From DATMXS01 sp050260275 (lineage in GTDB: Bacteria > Acidobacteriota > Terriglobia > Bryobacterales > Bryobacteraceae), in assembly GCA_050260275.1 (NCBI GenBank), contig JBLNBX010000231.1, positions 1-33,442 of the forward strand: a DNA stretch of 33,442 bases, in the 5' to 3' direction. The position numbers and the translations under genes were made by a program. This document shows positions 1-8,199 of this stretch, one piece after another. Below the pieces are notes generated by a model. It had not been told where the DNA came from. It did no database searches and saw only the letters and a program-made list of their open reading frames with translations. How positions within the stretch are numbered: the first letter of the stretch is position 1; every line of letters starts with the position of its first letter.

Positions 1-1446
1 CGTGACGCGGCTATCGGCTGGCACACCTGGGCCTGGGCGCGGCTGCACTCGAAAATTGGCAAGTCCAAGGTCTTCTACTACTACTTCGACCAGCATCCTG
101 AGTATCCCGCCGGATCTCCGCGCGCAGACCATGGAACGCCGCACGGCGCGGATGTGCCGTATGTGTTCGAGCACCTCGACGGACCCAACCGTGAGGCAGC
201 GCCAGGAGACGAGGAGCTATCGGCGGCCATGGCTGCTTACTGGACGAACTTCGCCAAGCGCGGCGACCCCAACGGCGAGGGGCTTCCCAAGTGGCCGGCC
301 TTCAGCGATGCCAACCCTGTGGTGATGTATCTCAAGCACCCGCCGCACACGGGCCCGGTTCCGAGCAAGGAAGGTCTCGAGGGCCTGGAAGCCTACTTTG
401 CATGGCGGCGCACCCCCGAAGGGCAGGCCGCAGTGCGGCCCAAACAGGAGAGCACCGCCGGCACGCCTCCGTCCGGCATCGCGGCGAAGAGGCCCGTGTT
501 TGGCGGCGCGTGCAAGATCTGCCCGTGGGGGGCTATGGCTGAGGTCGTTCAGGCGGCCATGAAGCCATACGGCTACGATGTGCAGATCTGCTACAACTGC
601 AACGCAGCCGACGCGCCGAGAATAGTGGCCGAAGCGAGGACGCCACCGCCTTACAAGCCCGATCCCGTGGTCCCGGAGATCCTGGCTCCGCGAAACGTGC
701 CCGGGCTCGGCGCTGTCGATTTCGGAGCGGTCGCGATCCACTTCTTGCGGGACGCCTACCGCGGCAAGGGGGTATACGCGAAGGAGAAGCCCCGAACGAA
801 CCTGCGCCTCATCGCCAACATTCAGGACCCCAGCTATGTGCTGGTCGCGGCCAAAGCCGATACGGGCATCACCGATCTGGCGCAAATTCGCGAAAAACGC
901 TGGCCGGTTCGCATCCTGACCGCCGGCATCGGACGCGATTCTTCGCGAATCCTGGCCTACTTCGGGCTATCGAGAGAAGCAATCGAGGCGGCCGGCGGCC
1001 GCGTAGGGAACACGCCCGAGCTGCGTGAGAATTTCGACGTCGCCATCGGCGGCGGCGGCGGAATGAGCACCGCTCCGGAATGGAGCATATGGACCGAGAT
1101 CAGCCAGAAATTCGATCTCAACTTCATTGCGTTGCCGGACGATCTGCTGGCGCAGCTTGCGACAGAAGGCGAGCAGGAGCGCGGCACCATCCCCGTCGGG
1201 CTATATCGCGGCGTGGTGCGGCCTATCCCGACCGTCGTTCGCACCGGCACGGTCATCTATGGCCGGGACGACATGCCGGACGACTTTGCCTATGATGTCG
1301 CCAAGGCGATGGATGAGCAGCAGCATCTCCTTCAATGGAAGCACCTCAACTTCTCTTACAACGTCCACAACGTGTGGAAGGGGTTCGAGGTTCCGCTGCA
1401 TCCCGGCGCAGCCCGCTACTACAGGGAGCGGGGTTACATGAAGTAG
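1..1446 (+). CDS. Carboxylesterase type B (C-terminal part) fused to a TRAP-TAXI solute-binding domain; 5' partial
   Basis: The frame is open at the left edge and ends at TAG 1444-1446, so 481 codons are visible. Roughly the first 130 residues are the end of a type-B carboxylesterase: the motif HGADVPYVFEHL carries the presumed catalytic His (codon 142-144), and it is followed by the usual AYWTNFAKRGDPN and WPAF stretches. After a Pro/Ala-rich linker (about nt 430-490) the rest matches a TAXI-type TRAP solute receptor: GIGRDSSRILAYFG, LNFIALPDDLLAQL, GTIPVGLYRG, KAMDEQQHLLQW and the terminal LHPGAARYYRERGYM. TAXI proteins bind small organic acids in the periplasm for TRAP uptake. No TRAP permease gene is visible. 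Both halves are intact in one frame, so I read a true fusion. The substrate is unknown, and the nucleophile Ser and signal peptide lie outside the window. Confidence 0.85.
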   Translation, partial: RDAAIGWHTWAWARLHSKIGKSKVFYYYFDQHPEYPAGSPRADHGTPHGADVPYVFEHLDGPNREAAPGDEELSAAMAAYWTNFAKRGDPNGEGLPKWPAFSDANPVVMYLKHPPHTGPVPSKEGLEGLEAYFAWRRTPEGQAAVRPKQESTAGTPPSGIAAKRPVFGGACKICPWGAMAEVVQAAMKPYGYDVQICYNCNAADAPRIVAEARTPPPYKPDPVVPEILAPRNVPGLGAVDFGAVAIHFLRDAYRGKGVYAKEKPRTNLRLIANIQDPSYVLVAAKADTGITDLAQIREKRWPVRILTAGIGRDSSRILAYFGLSREAIEAAGGRVGNTPELRENFDVAIGGGGGMSTAPEWSIWTEISQKFDLNFIALPDDLLAQLATEGEQERGTIPVGLYRGVVRPIPTVVRTGTVIYGRDDMPDDFAYDVAKAMDEQQHLLQWKHLNFSYNVHNVWKGFEVPLHPGAARYYRERGYMK

Positions 1447-1493
1447 CCGCGCGTGCGGAAAATCCCATCCCCGACACCATGCCGCAACGGGCA

Positions 1494-2330
1494 TCAGCGG
1501 TCGGTCCTAAGCGGTTTTGCCGATGTCCCTGGCATCGCGTGCCACGTGTCGCGCGTATAGTCCGCACTAGGCCGCCGCTTGAACACTTCATTGCGATACT
1601 TCACGTTGAAAGTTGTCTTCCAGGTGTACTTCGCGCGGAGGACATTCCCGTAGGTGAGCGTGACGCGAGTCGGTACGGGGATGCCATCCACCGAAACGTA
1701 GTCTGAACAGTCGTATGCCTGTCCTTCGCGCACCAGCGGTATTCCTTTTATCTCAATTCGTTCCGGCAGCATAGTCGTGAGATTCACGTGATAATGAACC
1801 GGCCAACCGTTCCACTCGGCTTCGAGCAGGCCGACTTGACTCCGGCCCCGCCGGACGACGCTGTAGCTCAATGGACGCGGCTGCACAAACTGAGTTTCCA
1901 GCAGCACAGCCAACTGATAGTTCTGCATCCAGGTAATGAGTCCCATTGGACCTACTTCACGACCGTATCGCCTGGCCAAATGATCCAGGAGTGTTCAGGG
2001 TTCTCGATGCGAATCATGTATGGGAAAGGACCGCGTCCGAAATCGCGTTGATCCAGCCACTGCCAGACTCTATCGGAAAAACACACAGAATCTCGTCGTT
2101 CACGGCTTTGCGCAAGGGCCGCGAGTGATTGCGCTCCTCGATCAGAACGCTCCGGACCGAATGCAACAGCGCTCGCCGCGCCCTTCGCCTCTATCATCCG
2201 CTCCCACACAGAGGCGGCCTCGGGGGCATCTGTAACCGGCGCTCCTCCCGCGGCCTGCGCACACCACGCACTACCAAAAAGGAGCGCAAGTGACACGAGG
2301 ACGATAGATCTCGATGCTACCTGTCCCGCA
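1494..2330 (-). pseudogene. Frameshifted secretory protein (uncharacterised acidobacterial family with a WxxMIEAKG start)
   Basis: On the minus strand a single protein can be read only by changing frame three times. It starts with a signal-peptide-like stretch (SIVLVSLALLFGSAWCAQA, near 2315-2260). Then come SVWERMIEAKG, a shift near 2180 into LLHSVRSVLIEERNHSRPLR, a shift near 2074 (apparently one missing G) back to DRVWQWLDQRDFGRGPF, and a shift near 1955 into EVGPMGLITWMQNYQLAVLLE. It ends with DYVSVDGIPVPTRVTLTYGN and a TGA at 1494-1496. The order and wording match what I remember of a secreted family of unknown function common in Solibacter-like genomes. No clean start codon remains. Sequencing error is possible, but three independent shifts plus the lost start favour real decay. 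Confidence 0.7.
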
Positions 2331-2576
2331 TACCGGCCGGGGCCCGGAATGGGGAATGTTTGCTGACACCACGGACAACTTCTCCAGATGCCGCCGCCCA
2401 GATTCGGAGCATACCGACTCTGCTGTTCGAACAGGGCGATAGTATTCAAGCGCGGAGTTGCCGTCAAGCCCTAGGAACACAACGAGTGGACCGACTTAGC
2501 AAAACATGAGCGCACACATCGGTGCGCGCGTGAAATCATACATCCAGGACCGCGTTCTGAGCGGCCATCCCAGAAC

Positions 2577-2696
2577 GTGGACGAGCAGCACCTTGTGCGA
2601 TGAAGCATCTCAGGTTCTCTTACACCGTCCATAGTGTGTGGTTCTGCTGCATCCCGGCGCGGCCCTCTATACAGGGAGATGGGTTACATGAAGTAG
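2577..2696 (+). pseudogene. Remnant of a second TAXI solute-binding C-terminus
   Basis: This stretch is a degraded copy of the last 40 or so codons of the esterase-TAXI gene (about 1318-1446). It can be read as DEQ-HLVRW, KHLRFSYTVHSVW, LHPGAA and GYMK-stop only by changing frame. One base is missing where the Trp codon should be (near 2599) and about ten bases are missing after GTGTGG. The final 18 bases, through TTACATGAAGTAG, are nearly identical in the two copies. Nothing upstream (2480-2570) looks like the rest of a TAXI domain, so only the tail survives. Confidence 0.75.
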
Positions 2697-2937
2697 CCCT
2701 CCCCTACAGATTTTCATGCCCCATCCACGCCAGTTTCACGCGCCGGGTGTCCGCGCCATCGGCCGCAGCCCGGACCGGCTCCGGCCCGGCCCTGAATGCA
2801 TGCGCTTACAACGATTACAATGGTTCAACTTCCGCATGTCATGACGGAAGGACTGCTCACGGTTGTTCGAGACCACGGCGCGGCGCAGGGGCAGTCGGGC
2901 CTCGCGTCGCGGTTGCAGGATTAGCAGGGCGAACAGG
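2697..2937. other. Intergenic leader of the GH54 gene
   Basis: There is no gene-like reading frame here. It separates the TAXI remnant from the GH54 start and should hold the GH54 promoter, but I see no convincing -35/-10 pair. Confidence 0.4.
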
Positions 2938-5900
2938 ATGGACATGAGGACAAAAACCTACGTAATACTGACGCTCGCACTTGGGATTGCCCTGGTTTGC
3001 GGCACGCTGCCGGCGGCGGCGCCTGCCGTTGGCGCACCGGCCCGGCCGCAAGGACCGTGCGACATATATGCGGCGGCAGGCACCCCGTGCGTAGCCGCTC
3101 ACAGCACCACGCGCGCGCTGTATGCGTCCTACAACGGCCCGCTCTATCAGGTGAAGCGCCTGTCCGACGGCGCAACCCTGGACATAGGCGTCGTGCAGCC
3201 CACGGCACTGCCGTTCTCGGATGCGGGCGGGTATGCCGCGGCGGCCGCGCAGGACGAATTCTGCGCAAACACTATCTGTGTCATCAACGTCATCTACGAC
3301 CAGTCCGGAAAAGGCAACCACCTGTACCAGGCGCCGCCCGGTCCTCAGTTCCCGGGCCCCGCGAAGGGCGCGTTCGACACCCAACCGATCGCAGACATGG
3401 CGCCGGTGACGATCATGGGCCACAAGGTGTACGGCGTCTACATCATGCCCGGCATGGGTTTCCGCAACAACGACGCCAGGGACCTCGCCATTGGCGACGA
3501 ACCGGAGGGCATCTACGTCGTTGTGGATGGCAAGCACTATGACAGCGGGTGCTGCTTCAACTACGGCAACGCCTCGACGAACGGCCGCGCCGTGGGCACC
3601 GGCACGATGGAGACAGTGTACTTCGGCACATCCACCGTGTGGGGCCGCGGCGCAGGGCCAGGCCCGTGGCTCATGTCCGACATGGAAGCCGGCCTGTTCT
3701 CCGGATACGACGCCAAGCTGAATGAAGCCGATCCGACCATCGATTCCTGGCGCTTCGTAACCGGCGTCGTTGGCGGCGGCGGCGGCAACCAGTGGGAACT
3801 CCGCGGCGGCAACGCGCAGGAGGGCAGCCTCTCGACGTTCTACAGAGGAGTCCGCCCCGGCTCGCGCGAAAACAGCCGCTACTATCCAATGCGCAGGCAG
3901 GGCGCCATCCTCTTGGGCAACGGAGGCGACAACGGCAACGGCTCGGCGGGCACGTTCTATGAAGGCGCGATGACCATCGGGTATCCGCCCGAAGCGACCA
4001 CCGACGCCGTGCAGGCCAACATCGTCGCTGCGAAGTACGACGCGGCACGGTTGACCGTGTCGCGGGTGACGACGTTCACGCCGGGATCGGCGCAGAACGC
4101 TACGGTCACGTTTACGAACACGACGGGGGCGCCGGCCGGCAATGTCAGGTTGGCCCTTTCGCTGCCCGCCGGTTGGACCGCCGCGGTTTCGGGAGGAAGC
4201 GGAGCATCCACGACGATATCCGGACCGGTAGCACCGGGCGCGAACGTGAGCGCGACGTTCAAAGTAACCTCCCCCAGAACTACCGGCGCGGGCTTCTTGA
4301 CCGCGCGGGCCGAATGGACGGATCCGGCGACCGGCGGGACGAAGTCCGATACAGCTTCTCAGCGGGTGCGCAACGTCCACCCGGTCAAGATCAACGAGGT
4401 CCGTTTCAGCACTAGCGCCAGCCCAACGGATCAGTTCATCGAGCTTTACAACGCTTCCAACAGCGCCGTCGACATCTCGAACTGGACTCTGGTGAACACG
4501 AGGAGCCAGTGGGCGCCCGTCAAGCTTGCGACAATCCCGGCCGGAACGAAGCTCGCCAGCCGTGCCTATTACCTGCTCGGTCTTGCCAGTTCCGGACTGG
4601 CCGCGCCGGCGGCGGCGGGGGATACGGTAATTAACGTAACCAGCACGGAAGGCTTCGCCGCCGGCCAGAAGATCGATATCGACGGTGAGACCCGCACGAT
4701 CGTAAACGTCGGGACTCCGGCCGCGGAGATGACGAAGGTGTTCATCCCCGTGTCCACCGGGCCATGGCTCACCATCCCGGCTGGCTCGACCAACCTGCCA
4801 GTGACGAGCGCCGCCGGATTCGAGGTCGGCCAGAAGATCGGCATCGACGTCGGGGGCAACTACGAGGTGGTCACGGTAACAGCGGTAGGAAAAGCGGCGA
4901 CGCAGACGACGCTCGCGGCTGCGGCGACAGCGGGCGCGACGAATATCAAGGTCGCGGCCAACTCGAATATGACCGTGGGCGACACGCTGACCATCGATAC
5001 TGGCGCGCGCAAGGAACTCGTCAAGATCGCGAAAATCGGCACTCCGGGCGAAAACGGCACGGGCATCGATCTTGTCGAGCCGCTTGAGTTGGACCACAGG
5101 CGGGGCGTTGACGTTTCCGATGTGGGCACGGGCATCAGCTTCTCGCCTGCCACGAAGTTCGCTCACGTGAGCGGGGATGCGGTGCAGGCGCTGGGCAGCG
5201 GAATCACCATCGATAAACCCCTGACTCGCGATCACCCGTACGGCGCGCCGATCGTGAACGCGTCGGCCAAGAGCTCTGGGTACCAGGGGCCGCCCGCGCC
5301 TAACCAGTGGTTCGGAGGAGCGCTGTCGACCAGCGCCGGCTCCCTTGCGTTGCTCGACACGAGCGGTGCGGTCGTGGACGCGATGGTCTTCGGGTCTCAG
5401 CAGAGCAACTCGAGCGCGAACGGAACCATCACCAGCCCCGAGCTGGCCACCCTCGAAGGTGTGCAGCACCAGGGTGGCTGCATAGTCGTCGTGCCCGCAG
5501 CGGTGAGTGGCGTTGGTACGAGCCGTGGCCGGTTCCCGGACGGTGCCGACGCCGACAGCCTTTGCACCGATTTTCTGACCCAGGTTGCAGCCCGCCTTGC
5601 GGCGCCCGCTGCCGCCAAGGCGACTAACATTAAGGTCGACAGCGTGGAGGGCTTCTCCGCCGGTCAAACGATCGTCATCGATTCGGGAGCCAACCGCGAG
5701 ACAGCCGTCATTCAGACGGTCGGCACCGCGGGCGCGACTACCGTGAGAACGGCCACCAGCGCTGGCGCGACCACAATCCCGGTAGCTGGCGTAGCTGGTT
5801 TCAGCCCCGGCCAGACCATCATCATTGACGATGGCGCGAACCGTGAGGAAGCGGTCGTCGTCGCGGCGAGGCGTCCGCGGCCCTTTGGCGGTGGCGGCGG

Positions 5901-6072
5901 AGCTTCGATAGTCGTTGCCAAGCCGCTAACCATGGCGCACGCGGCCGGAGTGCAGGTCGCCGGTACCGGCATAACGCTCACCGCTCCACTGGCCCGGGCG
6001 CATGAGAGCGGGGCGCGGGTTGCCGACACCGATCCAACCCCCGGCGCGCCCAACCGCTATAGCAAGCGCTAA
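2938..6072 (+). CDS. GH54-type alpha-L-arabinofuranosidase with NEW3 and repeat-interrupted lamin-tail domains
   Basis: Secreted protein of 1044 residues. ATG 2944 is an alternative start, with AGG six bases upstream. Signal peptide: TYVILTLALGIALVCG. Residues 41-367 match the GH54 catalytic domain: CDIYAAAGTPCVAAHSTTRA, YDQSGKGNHL, DGKHYDSGCCFNYGNA. E250 (DMEAGLF) and D331 (GGDNGNG) fall where I recall the AkAbfB nucleophile and acid/base. These enzymes release terminal arabinose from arabinoxylan or arabinan. The fungal-type CBM42 is absent. Instead there is a NEW3-like beta domain (370-477) and a lamin-tail domain opening with VKINEVRF (483). That domain is interrupted at 554-780 and 885-1025 by about five modules containing GFxxGQxIxID, and it closes with DTDPTPGAPN. 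The tail probably serves adhesion or spacing. It is convergent with the GH10 gene. Confidence 0.9.
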   Translation: MDMRTKTYVILTLALGIALVCGTLPAAAPAVGAPARPQGPCDIYAAAGTPCVAAHSTTRALYASYNGPLYQVKRLSDGATLDIGVVQPTALPFSDAGGYAAAAAQDEFCANTICVINVIYDQSGKGNHLYQAPPGPQFPGPAKGAFDTQPIADMAPVTIMGHKVYGVYIMPGMGFRNNDARDLAIGDEPEGIYVVVDGKHYDSGCCFNYGNASTNGRAVGTGTMETVYFGTSTVWGRGAGPGPWLMSDMEAGLFSGYDAKLNEADPTIDSWRFVTGVVGGGGGNQWELRGGNAQEGSLSTFYRGVRPGSRENSRYYPMRRQGAILLGNGGDNGNGSAGTFYEGAMTIGYPPEATTDAVQANIVAAKYDAARLTVSRVTTFTPGSAQNATVTFTNTTGAPAGNVRLALSLPAGWTAAVSGGSGASTTISGPVAPGANVSATFKVTSPRTTGAGFLTARAEWTDPATGGTKSDTASQRVRNVHPVKINEVRFSTSASPTDQFIELYNASNSAVDISNWTLVNTRSQWAPVKLATIPAGTKLASRAYYLLGLASSGLAAPAAAGDTVINVTSTEGFAAGQKIDIDGETRTIVNVGTPAAEMTKVFIPVSTGPWLTIPAGSTNLPVTSAAGFEVGQKIGIDVGGNYEVVTVTAVGKAATQTTLAAAATAGATNIKVAANSNMTVGDTLTIDTGARKELVKIAKIGTPGENGTGIDLVEPLELDHRRGVDVSDVGTGISFSPATKFAHVSGDAVQALGSGITIDKPLTRDHPYGAPIVNASAKSSGYQGPPAPNQWFGGALSTSAGSLALLDTSGAVVDAMVFGSQQSNSSANGTITSPELATLEGVQHQGGCIVVVPAAVSGVGTSRGRFPDGADADSLCTDFLTQVAARLAAPAAAKATNIKVDSVEGFSAGQTIVIDSGANRETAVIQTVGTAGATTVRTATSAGATTIPVAGVAGFSPGQTIIIDDGANREEAVVVAARRPRPFGGGGGASIVVAKPLTMAHAAGVQVAGTGITLTAPLARAHESGARVADTDPTPGAPNRYSKR
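4597..6020 (+). repeat. About five diverged protein-repeat modules (GQxIxID type) in the GH54 tail
   Basis: Modules begin near 4597, 4770, 4915, 5590 and 5740. The shared pattern is an Ala-rich start, GAT-x-I-x-V, GFxxGQxIxID, xGxNxExxxV and VGTxG. Modules 3 and 5 are longer and add GTGI-(T/S)-(L/F)-xxPLxxxH. Modules 1-3 sit between the two halves of the lamin-tail domain, and modules 4-5 sit just before its last strand. The repeat is clear in protein but weak in DNA, so it is old or diverged. Confidence 0.75.
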
Positions 6073-6079
6073 AACGGTG

Positions 6080-6109
6080 TGGCGGACCCGCGCCATCGCG
6101 GGTCCGCCA
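6080..6109. terminator. Perfect bidirectional hairpin between convergent GH54 and GH10 genes
   Basis: Arms GGCGGACCCGCG (6081-6092) and CGCGGGTCCGCC (6097-6108) pair without mismatch around the loop CCAT, and the outer T-A pair extends the stem to 13 bp. It lies 8 bases after the GH54 stop. On the minus strand, AAAACGG/CCGTTTT at 6071-6077 supplies a short T-run beyond the stem, so it probably ends both transcripts. Confidence 0.8.
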
Positions 6110-6135
6110 TCCTGATTCGGTACGTCAATCAGCCA

Positions 6136-7917
6136 CTAATCGAGAACGCACTCGACGTTTGCGCCTTCCCTGGGCAGGCTGGCGCGTACGGTCTTAGTCC
6201 TGCCGCCGGCCTTCACCTCGATCTCGTAATCGCCGAGGAACCCTCGCGTCGCGAACGTGCCCTGCGTTCCCGTCTTGCCGTCAGTGTTTGTCCACCAGCG
6301 CTTGAACACGAGGTCCTTGTACACTTCGCCGTTAGGCTTGACGGACCAGTCGCGCCTTATCATTGCGCCCGACGGCTTCCAGTGCGCGCCCTCCCAGAAG
6401 CCCCACATCAGGAACGCCTTCACTGAGGGGTGGGCGAAGGTCGCGATCATGAAATCGCGCGTGTAGTCGGCCTGTGTGGCCTCGTCGGCGGTTTCGATGT
6501 CGAACTCGGTGATCGCCAGTTCGCGCCCGAACGCGGCGAAACGATCCAGCCTCCTTAGCACTTCGTCCATGGGCGTGACCCGTGCGGGGAAATGGCTCTG
6601 CAGCCCTATCCCGTCCAACGGCGCTCCCGAGTCGATCAGAAACTTGATGGTGTCGGCGTAGTGGTCCTGATGCGCCTTGTCGTCGTCACTGAGAATGCTG
6701 AAATCGTTGATGTAGAGCTTGACATTCGGATCGCCTGCCCGCGCCGCCTTAAACCAGTCCACCATCACCTGCCGGCCCAGAATGTCCATGAAGTCGTGGT
6801 TCGTGAAGGGCTCGTTGATGACATCCCAATCGATCAGGCGCCCGCGGAAGGTGGTTGTGGCATCCGTGACACGATCTAGGATAACCTTCGCCAGAGCTTT
6901 GGGATCGTTCTTGGCGTCCACTGCGGCTTTGACGTTGGCATTGCGCCACGAGGGCCACACCAGGCAGTGTCCGCGGACAGCGAGACCGTTTTCGCGCAGC
7001 CAGTCCACCGCGGCCATCGCGGCGGGGCGGGACGCCTCATTGGACCACTGCGGCCACTTGAGAGCGTTCTCCGTCACGGCGGCGTTGAACAACTCGAGGA
7101 TGTGCTGCTTGTACTTCTCCCGGTCGCTGTCGTTCAGCCGGTTGCCCATGAGCGCGGGCACGTTGACCGCAGTGCCGAACAGGAACGCATGTTTGCGCAT
7201 CCGTACCGATACCGACGCACCCGGAACCGGCTTGCCGGACCTGTCTTTCACCACGACTGTGAGGTCGCCTTTGCGTATCTTCTCGATCCGCTCTTCCGCG
7301 GCTCTGCGCCAGGCCGCTCCCGGCTCCTGACCTCCGTAGGTCAGGCGCGTGAACGGCAGGTCGGCGACACGCTTGCTGGTTCCATAGTTCAGTAACTCGA
7401 TGCCGCCGATCTCAACGGTCTGCTCACGCATCCCGAGGTTGAAGTAAACCTGGCTCTCGCCCTTGTTGATGGGCCGTTGCAGCGCGAAGGGAAATGTAAC
7501 CTTCTTCCATTCCGTTCCCGCCACCGCGGGCATGTTCAGCGCCGGACGGCGGAAGGGGCCCGCGGTTCCAATCAGCCCGGCGTCGAGCGTCGCCTCGCCC
7601 GGCGTGGCCGACCTCATCCAGAAGGAGATCATCAGGACATCCCCGCCTGCAATGGCGGCTTCCACCGGCGCGGAGAGTTGCACTACGTTGGCTCGCTGGG
7701 GCTTCTTGGTCACCTCGATGCGCAGAGCGCTCGAGAATGGCTGGCCGGTAACGGTAACCGTGGATAGCCTCGCGAATTCACCGGCGCGCTCACTCAACCG
7801 GAAGGCGGAGGCGGAATCCGCCGGAAGCAGGGAGGCGGCTCCGGCGTCCGCGGCGTATGCCGCGCAGGCCAATGCCGCCAATCCGGCGCTCAGAACAAAG
7901 GTGCGTGCTCGGATCAT
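6136..7917 (-). CDS. GH10 endo-beta-1,4-xylanase with N-terminal carbohydrate-binding-like domain
   Basis: Secreted protein of 593 residues that should cut the xylan backbone. I chose ATG 7917 because GGGAGAAG lies just upstream and a signal peptide follows at once (IRARTFVLSAGLAALACAAYA). Residues about 30-190 form a beta-rich region resembling CBM_4_9-type domains. The GH10 barrel follows with all expected landmarks: FGTAVN, TENALKW, RGHCLVW, WDVINEPF (acid/base E369), LYINDF, GIGLQSH, ITEFDIE (nucleophile E471) and MWGFWEGAHW. A short beta extension (about 535-593, GFLGDYEIEVKAGG) ends the protein. It is divergent from the CE1-type esterase across about 280 bp and convergent with the GH54 gene. 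The family assignment is very secure; exact xylan preference cannot be read from sequence. Confidence 0.95.
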   Translation of the reverse strand: MIRARTFVLSAGLAALACAAYAADAGAASLLPADSASAFRLSERAGEFARLSTVTVTGQPFSSALRIEVTKKPQRANVVQLSAPVEAAIAGGDVLMISFWMRSATPGEATLDAGLIGTAGPFRRPALNMPAVAGTEWKKVTFPFALQRPINKGESQVYFNLGMREQTVEIGGIELLNYGTSKRVADLPFTRLTYGGQEPGAAWRRAAEERIEKIRKGDLTVVVKDRSGKPVPGASVSVRMRKHAFLFGTAVNVPALMGNRLNDSDREKYKQHILELFNAAVTENALKWPQWSNEASRPAAMAAVDWLRENGLAVRGHCLVWPSWRNANVKAAVDAKNDPKALAKVILDRVTDATTTFRGRLIDWDVINEPFTNHDFMDILGRQVMVDWFKAARAGDPNVKLYINDFSILSDDDKAHQDHYADTIKFLIDSGAPLDGIGLQSHFPARVTPMDEVLRRLDRFAAFGRELAITEFDIETADEATQADYTRDFMIATFAHPSVKAFLMWGFWEGAHWKPSGAMIRRDWSVKPNGEVYKDLVFKRWWTNTDGKTGTQGTFATRGFLGDYEIEVKAGGRTKTVRASLPREGANVECVLD

Positions 7918-8023
7918 CTTATTATTCTTCTCCCGTCTGCGCCCGATCGGCGCGTCTTCATGCGGCACGGCGGCCGCATTCGAATCCGTCTGCCACGGAT
8001 GTCCTGATATTGTAATCCTGAGC

Positions 8024-8047
8024 GCAAGCGGCGGGTAAACGCTTGCA
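8024..8047. promoter_or_regulatory. Inverted repeat with LacI-family operator character in the GH10/esterase divergent region
   Basis: GCAAGCG (8024-8030) and CGCTTGC (8040-8046) are perfect inverted arms nine bases apart. Overlapping them, GGTAAACGCTTGCA (8034-8047) matches the general LacI/CcpA-type operator pattern TGWAANCGNTNWCA at 12 of 14 positions, including the central CG. It lies between the two divergent starts and could control both. No LacI gene is in the window. Confidence 0.4.
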
Positions 8048-8099
8048 CAATGAATTCACGGTGGGCTCAACCCGCGGAAACCCAGGTTAATGTAAGCTC

Positions 8100-8128
8100 T
8101 TGCAGGCGGCTGCGCATTAGCATACGAT
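8100..8128 (+). promoter_or_regulatory. Candidate sigma-70 promoter for the CE1-like esterase gene
   Basis: TTGCAG (8100-8105) and TACGAT (8123-8128) are separated by exactly 17 bases and point toward the esterase start 72 bases downstream. Each hexamer matches the consensus only partly (3/6 and 4/6), so this is a suggestion. Confidence 0.35.
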
Positions 8129-8199
8129 AGCCATTCGAGCGTTCGAGTGTCGTCGCGAGTCGCCCCCCCCTAACAACCGCGGCGCATGGAGAGAGATAG

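Noticed and set aside
2857..5667. A 936-codon open frame on the strand opposite the GH54 gene
   Set aside because: It mirrors a gene with clear GH54, NEW3 and lamin-tail motifs. Its translation is Arg/Gly/Ala-rich with no recognisable domain, as expected from the reverse strand of a high-G+C gene.
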